Source of the DNA: Sphingomonadaceae bacterium
Lineage (GTDB): Bacteria; Pseudomonadota; Alphaproteobacteria; Sphingomonadales; Sphingomonadaceae
DNA length: 44,869 nucleotides
Assembly: GCA_029268145.1 (NCBI GenBank)
Contig: JAJUHA010000017.1
Span: forward strand, 1-44,869
Direction: 5' to 3'
A program made the position numbers and the translations under genes. This document shows, in pieces, positions 34,732 to 44,322 of this stretch (the stretch's first letter is position 1; each line of letters starts with the position of its first letter). A model generated the notes under the pieces. The model ran no database searches, was not told where the DNA came from, and worked only from the letters and a program-made list of their open reading frames with translations.

Positions 34732-36918
34732 TCAGGGCCGGCCCTTCATCCGCTTCGCCCGGATCTTCCCCCAGCGGTCGGTCCGCGTGCCCGGCCGGCC
34801 GCCCGCGGCCTGCGGCCTCGCCGGCGCTGCGGAGGCCGCGCCGATCCCCAGCTCGCCCGCCTCGAGCCGGCGGATCTCGTCGCGCAGGCGCGCCGCCTCC
34901 TCGAACTCGAGGTCGGCGGCGGCCGCGTGCATCCGCTTCTCCAGCTCGGCAATGTGCGCGGCAAGGTTGTGGCCGACGAGATGCGGCGTCTCGGCGTCGA
35001 TCTCAACCGTCAGATGGTCCTTCGCTGCCACATGGCCGATGATGTCGGCGACTGCCTTCTTCACCGTCTCGGGTGTGATGCCGTGGGCCGCGTTCCAGGC
35101 GAGCTGCTTCGCCCGCCGCCGCTCGGTCTCGGCCAGCGCGCGCTCCATCGAGCCGGTGACGAAGTCCGCATAGAGGATCACGCGCCCCTCGGCGTTCCTG
35201 GCGGCGCGGCCGATGGTCTGGATGAGCGAGGTCTCCGAGCGCAGGAAGCCCTCCTTGTCGGCATCGAGGATGCAGACGAGCCCGCACTCGGGAATGTCGA
35301 GCCCTTCGCGCAGCAGGTTGATGCCGACGAGCACGTCGTAGACGCCCAGCCTCAGGTCGCGGATGAGTGCGATCCGCTCCAGCGTCTCGACGTCGGAGTG
35401 CATGTAGCGCACCCTGAGGCCCGCCTCGTGCAGATACTCGGTGAGATCCTCGGCCATCTTCTTGGTGAGCGTGGTGACGAGCGTGCGGTAGCCCTTCGCC
35501 GCGGTCGCCTTCGCTTCGGCGACAAGGTCGTCCACCTGGTCCTCGACGGGGCGCACCTCGACCGGCGGGTCGACGAGGCCGGTCGGGCGGATCACCTGCT
35601 CGACGAACACGCCCCCGGTCTGCGCCAGCTCCCAGGGGCCCGGGGTCGCCGAGACGCAGATGGTCTGCGGCCGCATCCGGTCCCACTCCTCGAACCGCAG
35701 CGGCCGGTTGTCCACGCAGCTCGGCAGCCGGAAGCCATATTCGGCAAGCGTCACCTTCCGCGCCCGGTCGCCGCGCGCCATCCCCCCGATCTGCGGGATG
35801 GTGACATGGCTCTCGTCGACGAAGAGGAGGGCATTGTCAGGGAGATACTCGAACAGCGTCGGCGGCGGCTCGCCCGGCAGCCGCCCGGTCAGGAAGCGGG
35901 AGTAGTTCTCGATCCCCGCGCAGGAGCCGGTCGCCGCGATCATCTCGAGGTCGAAGCGGGTGCGCTGCTCGAGCCGCTGATGCTCCAGCAGCCGGCCTTC
36001 GGCTTCGAGCTCCTTCAGCCGCTCGGCCAGCTCGTGCCGGATCGCCTCGACCGCCTGGGCGAGCGTCGGGCCCGGCGTCACATAGTGGGAATTGGCATAG
36101 ACCTTCACCCGCTCCAGGCTGGCGATCCGGTTGCCGGTCAGCGGGTCGAACTCGGTGATCGCTTCCACCTCGTCGCCGAAGAAGGAGATGCGCCAGGCCA
36201 TGTCCTCATAGTGGGAGGGGAAGAGCTCCAGCGTGTCGCCGCGCACGCGGAAGTCGCCGCGGGAAAATCCGGCGTCGTTGCGCCGGTACTGCAGCGCCAC
36301 CAGCTTGCGGACGATTTCGCGCAGGTCGGCCGCCTGGCCCTTCTGCAGGCTGAAGGTCATCGCCGAATAGGTCTCGACCGAGCCGATGCCGTAGAGGCAG
36401 GAGACCGAGGCAACGATGAGCACGTCGTCGCGTTCCAGAAGCGCCCGGGTGGCCGAATGGCGCATCCGGTCGATCGCCTCGTTCACGCTGCTCTCCTTCT
36501 CGATGTAGGTATCGGTCCGCGGCACATAGGCCTCGGGCTGATAATAATCATAGTAGGAGACGAAATACTCGACGGCGTTGTCCGGGAAGAAGGACCTGAA
36601 CTCCCCGTAGAGCTGGGCTGCCAGGATCTTGTTCGGCGCCAGCACCAGCGCCGGGCGCTGCAACTCCTCGATCACCTTCGCCATGGTGAAGGTCTTGCCC
36701 GAGCCCGTCACGCCCAGCAGCACCTGGTCGCGCTCGCCGCTGCGCACCTGCGCGACCAGCTCGGCGATCGCCGCCGGCTGGTCGCCGGCCGGCGCATAGT
36801 CCGAGACCAGCCGGAACCGTCTGCCGCCTTCCGACTTCTCCGGCCGCACGGGCCGGTGCGCCACGAAATCGGCCGCAAGTGGGATCTCGTCGAGGCTGGT
36901 GCGGATCGCGATGGCCAT
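34732..36918 (-). CDS. uvrB: excinuclease ABC subunit B
   Basis: A 728-residue UvrB, the damage-checking helicase-like part of nucleotide excision repair. Walker A is [16 protein letters not shown], the beta-hairpin is [21 protein letters not shown], later helicase motifs include [12 protein letters not shown] and [20 protein letters not shown], and the UvrC-binding UVR helix pair is [20 protein letters not shown] near the C-terminus. It is longer than E. coli UvrB through a 45-residue N-terminal part and a basic C-terminal tail. I saw no GTTC-N7-GTTC (alphaproteobacterial LexA) box in the 186 bases upstream. Confidence 0.97.
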   Translation of the reverse strand: MAIAIRTSLDEIPLAADFVAHRPVRPEKSEGGRRFRLVSDYAPAGDQPAAIAELVAQVRSGERDQVLLGVTGSGKTFTMAKVIEELQRPALVLAPNKILAAQLYGEFRSFFPDNAVEYFVSYYDYYQPEAYVPRTDTYIEKESSVNEAIDRMRHSATRALLERDDVLIVASVSCLYGIGSVETYSAMTFSLQKGQAADLREIVRKLVALQYRRNDAGFSRGDFRVRGDTLELFPSHYEDMAWRISFFGDEVEAITEFDPLTGNRIASLERVKVYANSHYVTPGPTLAQAVEAIRHELAERLKELEAEGRLLEHQRLEQRTRFDLEMIAATGSCAGIENYSRFLTGRLPGEPPPTLFEYLPDNALLFVDESHVTIPQIGGMARGDRARKVTLAEYGFRLPSCVDNRPLRFEEWDRMRPQTICVSATPGPWELAQTGGVFVEQVIRPTGLVDPPVEVRPVEDQVDDLVAEAKATAAKGYRTLVTTLTKKMAEDLTEYLHEAGLRVRYMHSDVETLERIALIRDLRLGVYDVLVGINLLREGLDIPECGLVCILDADKEGFLRSETSLIQTIGRAARNAEGRVILYADFVTGSMERALAETERRRAKQLAWNAAHGITPETVKKAVADIIGHVAAKDHLTVEIDAETPHLVGHNLAAHIAELEKRMHAAAADLEFEEAARLRDEIRRLEAGELGIGAASAAPARPQAAGGRPGTRTDRWGKIRAKRMKGRP

Positions 36919-37104
36919 GGCCCCCTCTAGGCCGGCCGCGCCCGTTCGGCGAGCCCCGGCAGCGGATTTCGCCCTGAGGCTGGTCCGTGCTATGGACTCT
37001 TGCGTCGGGCGAGCCCCCGATACCGATGCGATGTCCCTGGCAGGGGCCCGTTGCGACACGGGCCGAGGTTCTTTCGAGGGAGAGCCTCGGGGAAGGAGGA
37101 CATC

Positions 37105-37470
37105 ATGTCCGGTTGCGCCACGCCGGCCTGGCTCGGGCCGATCCTCATCACGGCCTCGCTCCTGCTTCTCCTCGCCGGATGGCGGCTCGGCACGGCGTCC
37201 GCCGACGCCGGCCCGACCCTGGCCGGGCGCTGGCGTCCGCTTCTTCTCGTGGCGGGCCTGCTGCTGCTGGGCACCGGGGTGGCCGCCGTGTCCGAGACGG
37301 CCCGGCGCAAGGATTGCCTCGCCCGGGCAGGCGCCTGCCCGGCACCGCTTGTCGGGGCTGGCTACCCCTGCCGGGCCGAAGGCGGAGCCTGCGACGGAGG
37401 TGCGGGAAAGTGCGTCACGCAGAAGGGCTTCTGGCCCTGGGACTCCGACTGCGAGTGCCATTGCCGCTGA
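37105..37470 (+). CDS. small membrane protein with cysteine-rich C-terminal domain, unknown
   Basis: A 121-residue protein with two hydrophobic helices (about 8-27 and 44-62) followed by a 55-residue tail that holds eight cysteines: [24 protein letters not shown] and DSDCECHC. The even number and dense spacing suggest four disulfides in an exported domain; the GxGKC...CxCxC ending resembles small disulfide knots. The ATG is preceded by GGAAGGAGGA. It is divergent from uvrB and 63 bases before a lipoprotein gene. I do not recognise the family. Confidence 0.65.
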   Translation: MSGCATPAWLGPILITASLLLLLAGWRLGTASADAGPTLAGRWRPLLLVAGLLLLGTGVAAVSETARRKDCLARAGACPAPLVGAGYPCRAEGGACDGGAGKCVTQKGFWPWDSDCECHCR

Positions 37471-37533
37471 ACCGGCGCGACCGCATCGGCCGCGGGGCTT
37501 GGAAACGGCTCCGCAGCCGCTAGCAGCGGTGCC

Positions 37534-39066
37534 ATGCGCGCATGCCTGCTCCCGGTCCCGCTTCTGGTCCCGCTGCTGGTCCCGCTGCTGGCCGCCGCCT
37601 GCGGCCGGCTCGACACCCCCGCCCCGCCGCGCGCACCGGCCGAGGAGGTCATCACCCCCCGGGTCTCGCGCGTCGGTTTCGCGCTCGAGGCGGACCTTCC
37701 CGCCATCCGCGCGGCGCTCGAGGCCGCGGTGCCGAAGACCCTCCATTCCGTCGACGAGGTTCGCGAACGCTGCCTGCCCCCCGGCCTCCGGTGCCACCTG
37801 AAGGGCGAGGTGGTGCGTGGCCCCATCACGCTCTCGGGCAGCGGCGAGACGCTCCGCCTGTCCATGCCCCTGACCGGCCATGTCCGCGCCAGCGAGATCC
37901 TCCGCTTCGTCGGCACGCCCGAAGCGACCGGCAGGGCCGTGGTAAGGGCGCGCGTGCGTGTCGCGATCGGCCCGGACTGGCAGCCGGTGCCCAAGGTCGA
38001 TCTTGCCTGGACATGGAGCGAACCCCCCGGCATCCGGGTCGGGCCGAAGCGCTTCATCTTCCGGCACCAGGTCGACTCCGAACTCGCGCGTCTCGCCCGC
38101 CGGATCGAGACGCGGCTTCCGGCCGAGATCGCGAAGCTCCACCCCCGCGACCAGCTCGCCGACGCCTGGGCGAAGGCCCACACCTCGATCCTCCTCAACC
38201 GCGCCAACCCGGAGGTCTGGATGCGGGTGACACCGCGCGCGGTCGCGGTCGGAACCCTCGGGATCCGGGGCCAGAAGGCGGTGCTGCCACTCGTGATCGA
38301 GGCCACCACCGAGACCTTCGTCGGCCGTCGCCCGCCCGATCCGCCGGTCGGCCCGCTGCCACCGCCTGCGCCCCTCGCCTCGGATGGCTTCCGGCTCGTC
38401 ATCCCGGTGCTGGCGGACTGGGAGGTGCTGGAAGGCGTGCTCGCAAAGGCCCTCGCGAAGGTGGCGGCCAGGGGCATCGCCGTCCCCGTCCTCGGCCCGG
38501 TCGATGCCCGCTTCGGCCGGCCGACCCTCTACGGCACCGAGGGCGGCCGGGTCGCCGTCGGCCTCCCGCTCGAGGCGCGCAGCGGCCTGGTGCGCGCGAA
38601 GGGCGAGGTCTTCCTCACCGGCGCCGTCCGCAACGCGCCCGATTCGCAGGCCCTCGAAGTCAGCGATCTCGCCGTCACCGGCAACCTCGAGGGGGCCGAG
38701 GGCCGGCTCCTGCTCGCCGTCGCAAGGGCCCCGGCCGTGCGCGAGGCGATCGCCGCCGAACTCGGCCAGAACTTCCGCCGCGACTTCGAGACGCTCCGGG
38801 CGAAGATCGACCGCGCGCTCACCGGCAAGCGCATCGGCGCCTTCGTGCTCGACGCCCGCATCACCGAGACCCGCAACGGCGTGATCCACCCCCTCGGCCA
38901 GGGCGCCTTCCTCCTCGTCGAGGCGCGGGGCGATGCCGAGCTGCGCTGGGAGCCCGCGCGCACCCCGCCCCGCCACGCCCCGCAGGCATCGCGCGCCCGC
39001 CCCTCGGGCCGCACGCGCCGCGCCTGCTCAGCCGCCGCTCAGAAGTTCAGGCTCCCGCGCACATAG
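37534..39066 (+). CDS. DUF4403 family lipoprotein
   Basis: A 510-residue exported protein. The signal ([20 protein letters not shown]) ends in a lipobox with Cys near residue 23, and its DNA shows a short tandem repeat of a CTGGTCCCGCTG-like unit. The body shows DUF4403 features: [79 protein letters not shown] and [22 protein letters not shown]. Such proteins have a twofold lipid-transfer-like architecture of unknown function. The last 30 residues are Arg/Ala/Pro-rich, and the stop lies 28 bases inside the convergent receptor gene. Confidence 0.85.
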   Translation: MRACLLPVPLLVPLLVPLLAAACGRLDTPAPPRAPAEEVITPRVSRVGFALEADLPAIRAALEAAVPKTLHSVDEVRERCLPPGLRCHLKGEVVRGPITLSGSGETLRLSMPLTGHVRASEILRFVGTPEATGRAVVRARVRVAIGPDWQPVPKVDLAWTWSEPPGIRVGPKRFIFRHQVDSELARLARRIETRLPAEIAKLHPRDQLADAWAKAHTSILLNRANPEVWMRVTPRAVAVGTLGIRGQKAVLPLVIEATTETFVGRRPPDPPVGPLPPPAPLASDGFRLVIPVLADWEVLEGVLAKALAKVAARGIAVPVLGPVDARFGRPTLYGTEGGRVAVGLPLEARSGLVRAKGEVFLTGAVRNAPDSQALEVSDLAVTGNLEGAEGRLLLAVARAPAVREAIAAELGQNFRRDFETLRAKIDRALTGKRIGAFVLDARITETRNGVIHPLGQGAFLLVEARGDAELRWEPARTPPRHAPQASRARPSGRTRRACSAAAQKFRLPRT

Positions 39067-41705
39067 ACGAACCGGCCGTTGAACCCGAAGGGCGAGAAGC
39101 TCGAGAAGGGCAGGAAATAGTTGTTGACCGAATGGTTGCGCACTGCCCCCGTCACCGGGTCGCGGCCCTGCCCGGTCGGCGCCCGCGTCGGATAGACGTT
39201 GAGCACATTGTCCGCGCCCACCGCGATCTCGAAGGTCTCGCGGATCCGCACCCGCGCCTCCATGTCGGTGATCCACTTGGCTTCCAGCAGCAGGTCGTTG
39301 AACGCGTCCGCACCGGGCGAGAGCACCTCGCCGTAGCGGTTGGTCCGGACCGTCAGGCCCAGCCAGTCGCGCTCGAAGTCGAGCGCCATGTTCACCCGAT
39401 CGACCGGCTGCCCCCGCTCGATCCGGAGCGACTCCAGCCGCCCGAACAGGGTGATCCCCGGCACCTGGTTGAGCGCGCCCGGAAGATCCTGCCGGCCCGA
39501 GATCCGCGTCTTGTTGCGGTTGTAGCCGATGGTGAGGCCGAGGGACCCGATGTCGCCCACGTCGGGCCGCCAGTTGGCGATGACGTCGAGCCCCTGGGTC
39601 TTGGTGTCGATCCCGTTGAAGAAGTAGCGCGCCGCCGAGATGTTGGTGAAGCCCGCCGCGTTCAGGATCTCGGCGATCCCCCGCCCCGGGTTCGAGCCGG
39701 CCGGGTTGCCCGCCGCGTCGCGCGTCGCCGTCAGATTGTCGGAGAGCACGATCCGGTTGTCGATGTCGATCCGGTACCAGTCGACCGTGAGCGAAACCCG
39801 CGGCGCCGGCGTGAACACGCCGCCGGCCGAGTAGGACACGCTCGTCTCCGGGCCCAGCGGCGTCGAGCCCAGCGCCAGCGCCACCGGGTTGGCGTTGGGC
39901 AGCGTCACCGCGTCCACCAGCACGCCCCCGATGTTGTTGGTGGCGGCGGCGGCGAAGAACTGCTGGGCAAGCCCCGGCGCCCGGAATCCGGTCGAAACCC
40001 CGCCCCGCAGCGCGAACATCTCGAGGGCCTGCCAGCGCGTCGCCACCTTCCAGTTCCAGTCCGAGCCGAAGTCCGAATAGTCCTCGAAGCGGCCCGCCAC
40101 CTGCGCCGACCATTTCGGCGTGAGGTTCGCATCCACCTCGGCATAGAGCGAGACATTCTCCCGCGCATTCTCGCCCGTCACGGTGACGCCGCCGATGACC
40201 GGCTGGAAGCCGGGGAAGACCTGCGCGCCCGGCGCTGCGAACGCGCTTCCCGCCGCCCCCGTGAACTGCGGGTTGTTCTCGCCCACCCGCACCGGGCCGG
40301 CCTGGTAGCTCGCCAGTTCGCCGGGCCGCACCCGGTAGGTCTCGCGCCGCCACTCGAGGCCCGCCGCCACCGTCACGCCGGCCAGCCAGTCGAAGCTGCG
40401 GGTGAGGTCGAGGTTGAACAGATACTGGCCGTAGCGCAGCCCGCCGGAATCGAACTCGGTCGGGCTCGCCGCCCCGAGCGACGCATTGACCGAGTTGATG
40501 ATCCGGAAGTCGAAGGCATTGCGCCCATGGCCGAAGGAGAGGTCGAAGCTGGTCCCGAAGAACTCGCCCTTCAGCCCCGCGAAGAATTCATAGTCCTTCG
40601 ACTTGGAGGTGATGAGCGGCAGGAACCCGTCCGGGTAGAGGGCGATCACGTTGCGGTTGTCGTTCGAGCGCCGGTAGAAGCCCGCCGATTCGCCGTCCCG
40701 CTCGCCGTAGGTGCCGAACAGATAGGCGGTCACATTCTCGTCGAGCGGCAGCCCGAAGTTGACCGCGAAGCCGAAATCCTCGGTCTCGGCATCGCCGTAG
40801 CGGTGGTTGAGCCGGTCGAAGGTGAATTCCTCCGGGCTGTAGACGGTCGCCACATTGTACTGCCGCCGCGGGTCGAAGCCGGACCGGTTGGTCTGCTCCC
40901 GGTCGCGATACTCGGCGGTCACGTTGAGGAATCCCTCGGCTCCGATCGGCAGGCCGAAGTTGCTCGAAAGCTGGAGGAAGTCGCCGTCGTTCGCCTTCCG
41001 GTCGCGCCCCGTCTTCTCCAGCTCGAGCACGCCGTCGGGCGTCAGGATCGGCGCGCCGCCTGGTCCCAGCCTGACTCCGGTCACCTCCTCCACGCCCGAC
41101 ACCCGGCCGACATGCGTGCCCAAGGTCGCGGCAAAGCGCGCGCCCTGCCGGTCCTCGCGCAGCTGGAAGTTGATGACGCCGGCAATCGCGTCCGAGCCAT
41201 ATTGCGCTGCCGCCCCGTCGCGCAGCACCTCGACGCGCCCCAGCGCCGGCGACGGGATCATGTTGATGTCGACCGCCTGGGAACCCCGCCCCACCGAGCC
41301 ATTGATGTTCAGGAGCGCGGCCAGATGCCGCCGCTTGCCATTGACCAGCACCAGCGTCTGGTCGGGCCCGAGACCGCGGAGCGTCGCCGGCCGGATCACG
41401 TCGGTCCCGTCGGTGATCGAGGGCTGCGGGAAGTTGAACGAGGGCACGAGGTCCCTGAGCGCCCGCGCCGTCTCGGAAACCCCGCGCTGGGTCAGCGCCT
41501 CGCCGCCCACCACGTCGATGGGGACCGGGCTGTCGAGGATGGTCCGGTCGGACCGCCGTGTTCCCGTCACGATGATGGTGTCGTCGGCCTCGGTCGCGCC
41601 GGCGAGCTGGGCGAGCGCCGGCGCCGGCAGCGCGACGACGGGAAGCGCCACCACCGACCCGAGCAGCAGCACACGGAGAGAGGAGCAAGGCGTGCGCGAC
41701 CGCAT
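39039..41705 (-). CDS. TonB-dependent outer-membrane receptor
   Basis: An 888-residue receptor with a signal peptide (VLLLGSVVALPVVALPAPALA), a TonB-box-like DTIIVTGTR at the mature N-terminus, a plug domain (LVNGKRRHLAALLNINGSV, VEVLRDGAAAQYGSDAIAGVINF) and a beta-barrel ending in the C-terminal Phe required for assembly (YVRGSLNF). It imports an unknown nutrient using energy from TonB. The plug form with SVGRGSQAVDINMIPSPALGRVEVLRDG is typical of the large sphingomonad receptor set. AGGGAG lies before the ATG at 41705. The substrate cannot be told from its neighbours. Confidence 0.94.
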   Translation of the reverse strand: MRSRTPCSSLRVLLLGSVVALPVVALPAPALAQLAGATEADDTIIVTGTRRSDRTILDSPVPIDVVGGEALTQRGVSETARALRDLVPSFNFPQPSITDGTDVIRPATLRGLGPDQTLVLVNGKRRHLAALLNINGSVGRGSQAVDINMIPSPALGRVEVLRDGAAAQYGSDAIAGVINFQLREDRQGARFAATLGTHVGRVSGVEEVTGVRLGPGGAPILTPDGVLELEKTGRDRKANDGDFLQLSSNFGLPIGAEGFLNVTAEYRDREQTNRSGFDPRRQYNVATVYSPEEFTFDRLNHRYGDAETEDFGFAVNFGLPLDENVTAYLFGTYGERDGESAGFYRRSNDNRNVIALYPDGFLPLITSKSKDYEFFAGLKGEFFGTSFDLSFGHGRNAFDFRIINSVNASLGAASPTEFDSGGLRYGQYLFNLDLTRSFDWLAGVTVAAGLEWRRETYRVRPGELASYQAGPVRVGENNPQFTGAAGSAFAAPGAQVFPGFQPVIGGVTVTGENARENVSLYAEVDANLTPKWSAQVAGRFEDYSDFGSDWNWKVATRWQALEMFALRGGVSTGFRAPGLAQQFFAAAATNNIGGVLVDAVTLPNANPVALALGSTPLGPETSVSYSAGGVFTPAPRVSLTVDWYRIDIDNRIVLSDNLTATRDAAGNPAGSNPGRGIAEILNAAGFTNISAARYFFNGIDTKTQGLDVIANWRPDVGDIGSLGLTIGYNRNKTRISGRQDLPGALNQVPGITLFGRLESLRIERGQPVDRVNMALDFERDWLGLTVRTNRYGEVLSPGADAFNDLLLEAKWITDMEARVRIRETFEIAVGADNVLNVYPTRAPTGQGRDPVTGAVRNHSVNNYFLPFSSFSPFGFNGRFVYVRGSLNF

Positions 41706-41724
41706 GGCAATCTCCCTGGAAGCG

Positions 41725-41808
41725 GTGTTGCGCTGCATCATGCGGCGCGCCGCCGGCAACACAAGCGGCCCGCCGCCGCACCGCCCCGATTGTGAACAGG
41801 GTGTTGCC
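41725..41808. promoter_or_regulatory. three GTGTTGC boxes upstream of the TonB-dependent receptor
   Basis: GTGTTGC at 41725-41731, its inverse GCAACAC at 41756-41762 and GTGTTGCC at 41801-41808. The first pair forms a 7-bp dyad and the second pair an 8-bp dyad (GGCAACAC/GTGTTGCC). They lie in the 210 bases between the receptor start and tRNA-Phe, where its promoter must be. They may be regulator sites or chance. Confidence 0.3.
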
Positions 41809-41915
41809 AGAAGGTGACGATTTTTGCTCCGCTTTCGTCTCGCCTCCGCGCTGGCGCCGGCCCCGCGCGACTGCATTGACCCGCCGCCGCGCCCGTGCCA
41901 CTAGCCGCCTCCCGT

Positions 41916-41991
41916 GCCTGGGTAGCTCAGTTGGTAGAGCAAGCGACTGAAAATCGCTGTGTCGGTGGTTCGAATCCGCCCCCGGGCACCA
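41916..41991 (+). tRNA. tRNA-Phe (anticodon GAA)
   Basis: A full 76-base cloverleaf. The acceptor stem GCCTGGG pairs with CCCGGGC (one G-U), the D arm is GCTC..GAGC, the anticodon stem AGCGA/TCGCT holds the loop CTGAAAA with GAA at 41949-41951, the T arm is GGTGG-TTCGAAT-CCGCC, and CCA is encoded at the end. The scaffold matches bacterial tRNA-Phe. Confidence 0.97.
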
Positions 41992-42586
41992 CCTCTTCCT
42001 GGCTGATCTGAAACTTCCGGCGGAGCGCCACGCCCGCGAGGAACGGCAGGACGATGATGGCAAGCGACTGGAGAGCGCCCAGCAGCCGCAGCAGGAGCGA
42101 GACGCCATCGCTTCGCCGCAGAAGCTCGACCCAGAAGCCGGGGGTCCCTTCGCGGGGCGCCTAGAGCAGGAAGAAGGGCCTGAGTCTGTTGGCAAGCGAA
42201 AGCTGCAGCGGCTGCACCGGCTCCTCCATGCCCGGTGCCCACGCCAGCGTGCCGGCGAAGAGCCACGCCGCCCGCTTCGCGCACGGCCCCTCGCTCGGCC
42301 GCTTCGCCCGCACCTGCACCTCGTAGCGGAAGACGCGCTGCTCCCGGTCCCGATCCCCCTGCGCGGCCATCGCCTGCTTCAGTGCCTGCAACCCTTTGGC
42401 GGGAATGTCGCAATGTGTTCCCCGCTCGCTGGGGGATGAACCGTCGCTCAGGGGAGCCCCCGATGCGGTCACTTGGCGGCTTTCGCTCCACGCGAATGTC
42501 AGGTGGCATCTGCCGGACGCCTGTCCCGCAAGGGCGGGAGCCAGGCTCGCCGAGAGGTGCCGAGAGGCGCCGAGAGGTGCCGCCAT
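41992..42586 (-). pseudogene. possible decayed gene with an in-frame amber stop beside tRNA-Phe
   Basis: On the minus strand an open frame from 42586 to a TAG at 42161-42163 (141 codons) continues in the same frame after the stop as APREGTPGFWVELLRRSDGV and a hydrophobic helix LLLRLLGALQSLAIIVLPFLAGVAL, running into the tRNA. The part after the stop has coding-like third positions and a plausible membrane segment but no start codon. The part before the stop (with RVFRYEVQVRAKRPSEGPCAKRAAW) is less convincing. No family is recognised. This could be the remains of an inserted element or a chance open frame in GC-rich DNA. Confidence 0.3.
42551..42580. repeat. three tandem copies of a 10-bp unit
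   Basis: CGAGAGGYGC repeated three times, with one C/T difference in the middle copy. It lies in the gene-poor region after tRNA-Phe and within the weak open frame described there, adding ten bases per unit, which would shift a reading frame. Confidence 0.8.
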
Positions 42587-42814
42587 CTCGGGCGCTGCGA
42601 TCCTGGCCTGCGCTGCCGCCCCCTGCAGCCGCTGCCCGGCGCTGGCATGGCCGGCTGCTGATCGGCCGAAGCGCGTCGCGCGCTCGCCGCCCCACCCATG
42701 ACTCGGCGGGCGTCGGCTACCTCTGCGGAGAGCGGCGCGCGTGCCACGGTGAATCTCCCTGCCGTAGCCAGCCGCTTCGCGGCCCGAGGATGATGTGAGG
42801 GACCACGGGAGTCC

Positions 42815-42952
42815 TCACCGCGCGCCAGCCTCCTGCAGCCGGTCCACCAGCACTTCGCCCGTGCGCCGCCTTCGGGGCAGGTCATCCGCCCTGACCCGGT
42901 CGATGGTCACCACCCGCAGCTCTCCGTTGTCCGCCGCCACGCTCCAAGGCAC
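42815..42952 (-). pseudogene. small open frame, perhaps a gene fragment
   Basis: A 45-codon frame from a GTG at 42952: MPWSVAADNGELRVVTIDRV, RADDLPRRRRTGEVLVDRLQ, EAGAR. The regular mix of charged and hydrophobic residues looks coding, and the end (RTGEVLVDRLQEAG) resembles the C-terminus of small antitoxin-like or regulator proteins, but no ribosome site or family is seen. The DNA between 42587 and 42814, and the rest of this 1.1-kb gap, shows no other gene I can support. Confidence 0.3.
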
Positions 42953-43012
42953 GTGCAGGCGCGGCCGGTGGCAAAGCCGCCTGCTCGGCCCTACAAGACA
43001 GGCGGCGAGGGG

Positions 43013-43111
43013 TGCGCGGGCCAAGCCCGCGCGTCGGTCCTATCGCCTGCGGCGCAGGCCGGCCGGAATTCGGCGAGTCTTCGGGCTCGCTCGCGCTAGC
43101 CGCAGCCGCCG
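43013..43111 (-). repeat. multi-hairpin dispersed repeat, locus 3 (downstream of rpoZ, minus strand)
   Basis: On the minus strand the element begins one base or so after the rpoZ TAA with CGGCGGCTGCGGCTAGCG, then the core AGACTCGCCGAATTCCGGCC followed by GGC (plus-strand 43058-43080), then hairpin GCCTGC-GCC-GCAGGC, GGACCGACG, and GCGCGGGC-TTG-GCCCGCGC (43014-43032). The order of blocks is that of loci 1 and 2, with more divergence. Confidence 0.65.
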
Positions 43112-43450
43112 TTACTCGTCTGGCCCGAGGTTCTGGTTCTTGGGCGGCACCGCCGCCGTCAGCCGCAGCGCTTCCGCCGAGGCCGCCAGGCTGCCGAGAT
43201 CATCCGCTTCCTCATCCTCCTCGATCTGCACCTTCATGAGGCCCTGGATGATCCGCTCCTCGAGCTCGGCTGGCGAAATCGTCCCCTCCGCAATCTCCCT
43301 CAGCGCCACCACCGGGTTCTTGTCCCGGTCGCGGTCGAGCGTCAGCTCCGCTCCGCCCGAGATCTGCCGCGCCCGCTGGGCAGACAGCAGCACCAGCTCG
43401 AACCGGTTGGGAACCTTCTCGATGCAATCCTCGACAGTGACACGCGCCAC
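43112..43450 (-). CDS. rpoZ: RNA polymerase omega subunit
   Basis: A 112-residue omega subunit: [60 protein letters not shown]. It aids assembly of RNA polymerase and contributes to (p)ppGpp sensing. The start is the GTG at 43450 with GGAG seven bases upstream; an earlier in-frame start is unlikely because the family begins at MARVT. In many alphaproteobacteria rpoZ lies directly before rsh; here they share the strand but are 9.5 kb apart. It is divergent from rpsD. Confidence 0.95.
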   Translation of the reverse strand: MARVTVEDCIEKVPNRFELVLLSAQRARQISGGAELTLDRDRDKNPVVALREIAEGTISPAELEERIIQGLMKVQIEEDEEADDLGSLAASAEALRLTAAVPPKNQNLGPDE

Positions 43451-43629
43451 GGGCACACTCCAGCAGAAGGGGAAGCGCGGCCGGATAGCCGCCGCACCCG
43501 GCGGCGTCAAGGAAGGGGTTGACCGCCGCGCCCGCCTCGGCTAGCCGCCCTCGCTCGCATTCGGCCCCGCACGCCCGGTGAAGCGGTGGCCCGGCAGCCC
43601 GGAGACGGGCGCCGCGCGGTCCCGGGCCT

Positions 43630-43646
43630 CCTCTTCAAGGAAGAGG
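43630..43646 (+). promoter_or_regulatory. hairpin in the rpsD leader
   Basis: CCTCTTC-AAG-GAAGAGG, a perfect 7-bp stem with a 3-base loop, 42 bases before the rpsD start. S4 controls its own synthesis in some bacteria, so this could be a binding structure, but no known S4 leader fold is recognised. A TTGACC near 43518 may mark the promoter. The rest of the 238-base gap to rpoZ shows nothing clear. Confidence 0.35.
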
Positions 43647-43688
43647 TGCCGCGCGGCACTCCCGCCGCCGGCAAGCGAAGGATGGACC

Positions 43689-44300
43689 ATGTCGAAGCGC
43701 ACCAGCGCCAAGTATAAGCTCGACCGCCGGATGGGCGAGAACATCTGGGGTCGCCCCAAGTCTCCCATCAACCGCCGCGAATATGGCCCCGGCCAGCACG
43801 GCCAGCGCCGCAAGGGCAAGCTCTCCGACTTCGGCCAGCAGCTCAAGGCCAAGCAGAAGCTCAAGGGCTATTACGGCGACGTGACCGAGAAGCAGTTCCG
43901 CAAGGTCTATGAGGAAGCCGTCCGCGTGAAGGGCGACACCTCGCAGAACCTCATCGGCCTGCTCGAGCGGCGGCTGGACATGGTCGTCTATCGCGCCAAG
44001 TTCGCCCCCACCATCTTCGCCGCCCGCCAGATCGTGAACCACGGCCATGTCCGGGTGAACGGGAAGACCTGCAACATCGCCTCGGCCCGCGTCGCCCCCG
44101 GCGATGTCATCACGCTGTCCGCCCGGGCGCGGGAAATGGCGCTGGTGCTCGAGGCCCAGGCGTCCGCCGAGCGCGACATTCCCGACTATGTCGCCGTCGA
44201 CGGCTTCGAGGCCACCTATGTCCGGGTGCCGAGCCTCGACGAGGTGCCCTATCCGGTCAAGATGGAGCCGAACCTCGTCGTCGAGTTCTACTCGCGCTGA
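43689..44300 (+). CDS. rpsD: 30S ribosomal protein S4
   Basis: A 203-residue S4, a primary 16S rRNA binder. It has [20 protein letters not shown], the S4 RNA-binding domain ([35 protein letters not shown]) and the C-terminal [17 protein letters not shown]. It lacks the N-terminal zinc-binding cysteines, as in other alphaproteobacteria. It stands alone rather than in the alpha operon, as is common in this class. Confidence 0.97.
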   Translation: MSKRTSAKYKLDRRMGENIWGRPKSPINRREYGPGQHGQRRKGKLSDFGQQLKAKQKLKGYYGDVTEKQFRKVYEEAVRVKGDTSQNLIGLLERRLDMVVYRAKFAPTIFAARQIVNHGHVRVNGKTCNIASARVAPGDVITLSARAREMALVLEAQASAERDIPDYVAVDGFEATYVRVPSLDEVPYPVKMEPNLVVEFYSR

Positions 44301-44322
44301 GCCGGGCGCGCCGCCGGCTCAG
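44297..44322. terminator. hairpin shared by two convergent stop codons
   Basis: CTGAGCCGG (44297-44305) pairs perfectly with CCGGCTCAG (44314-44322) around eight bases. Both TGA stops, of rpsD and of the convergent gene, lie inside the stem. No T-run follows on either strand, so it may be a weak bidirectional terminator or a 3'-end stabiliser. Confidence 0.45.

Noticed and set aside
36919-37104. LexA box upstream of uvrB
   Set aside because: No GTTC-N7-GTTC or GAAC-N7-GAAC pair is present in the region between uvrB and its divergent neighbour.
34732-38976. Minus-strand open frame of more than 1,400 codons upstream of and including uvrB
   Set aside because: Only the part from the ATG at 36918 matches UvrB. 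The upstream extension is antisense to the DUF4403 and Cys-rich protein genes and is Gly/Asp/Arg-rich, typical of a stop-poor shadow frame in GC-rich DNA.
37542-41795. Plus-strand open frame of about 1,400 codons across the DUF4403 and TonB receptor genes
   Set aside because: It is Arg/Pro/Ala-rich, matches no fold, and lies out of frame with DUF4403 and antisense to a clear receptor gene.
40588-42195. Minus-strand open frame through tRNA-Phe with the peptide PGADSNHRHSDFQSLALPTE
   Set aside because: This peptide is the antisense translation of a tRNA, a well-known artefact in predicted proteomes.
42551-42580. CRISPR-like array
   Set aside because: The repeats are 10 bp, directly adjacent, without spacers; no cas gene is nearby.
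42161-42586. The 141-codon minus-strand frame as an intact gene
   Set aside because: There is no ribosome site, the N-terminal part is built from a 10-bp tandem repeat, and the same frame continues after the amber stop. I kept it only as a possible decayed gene.
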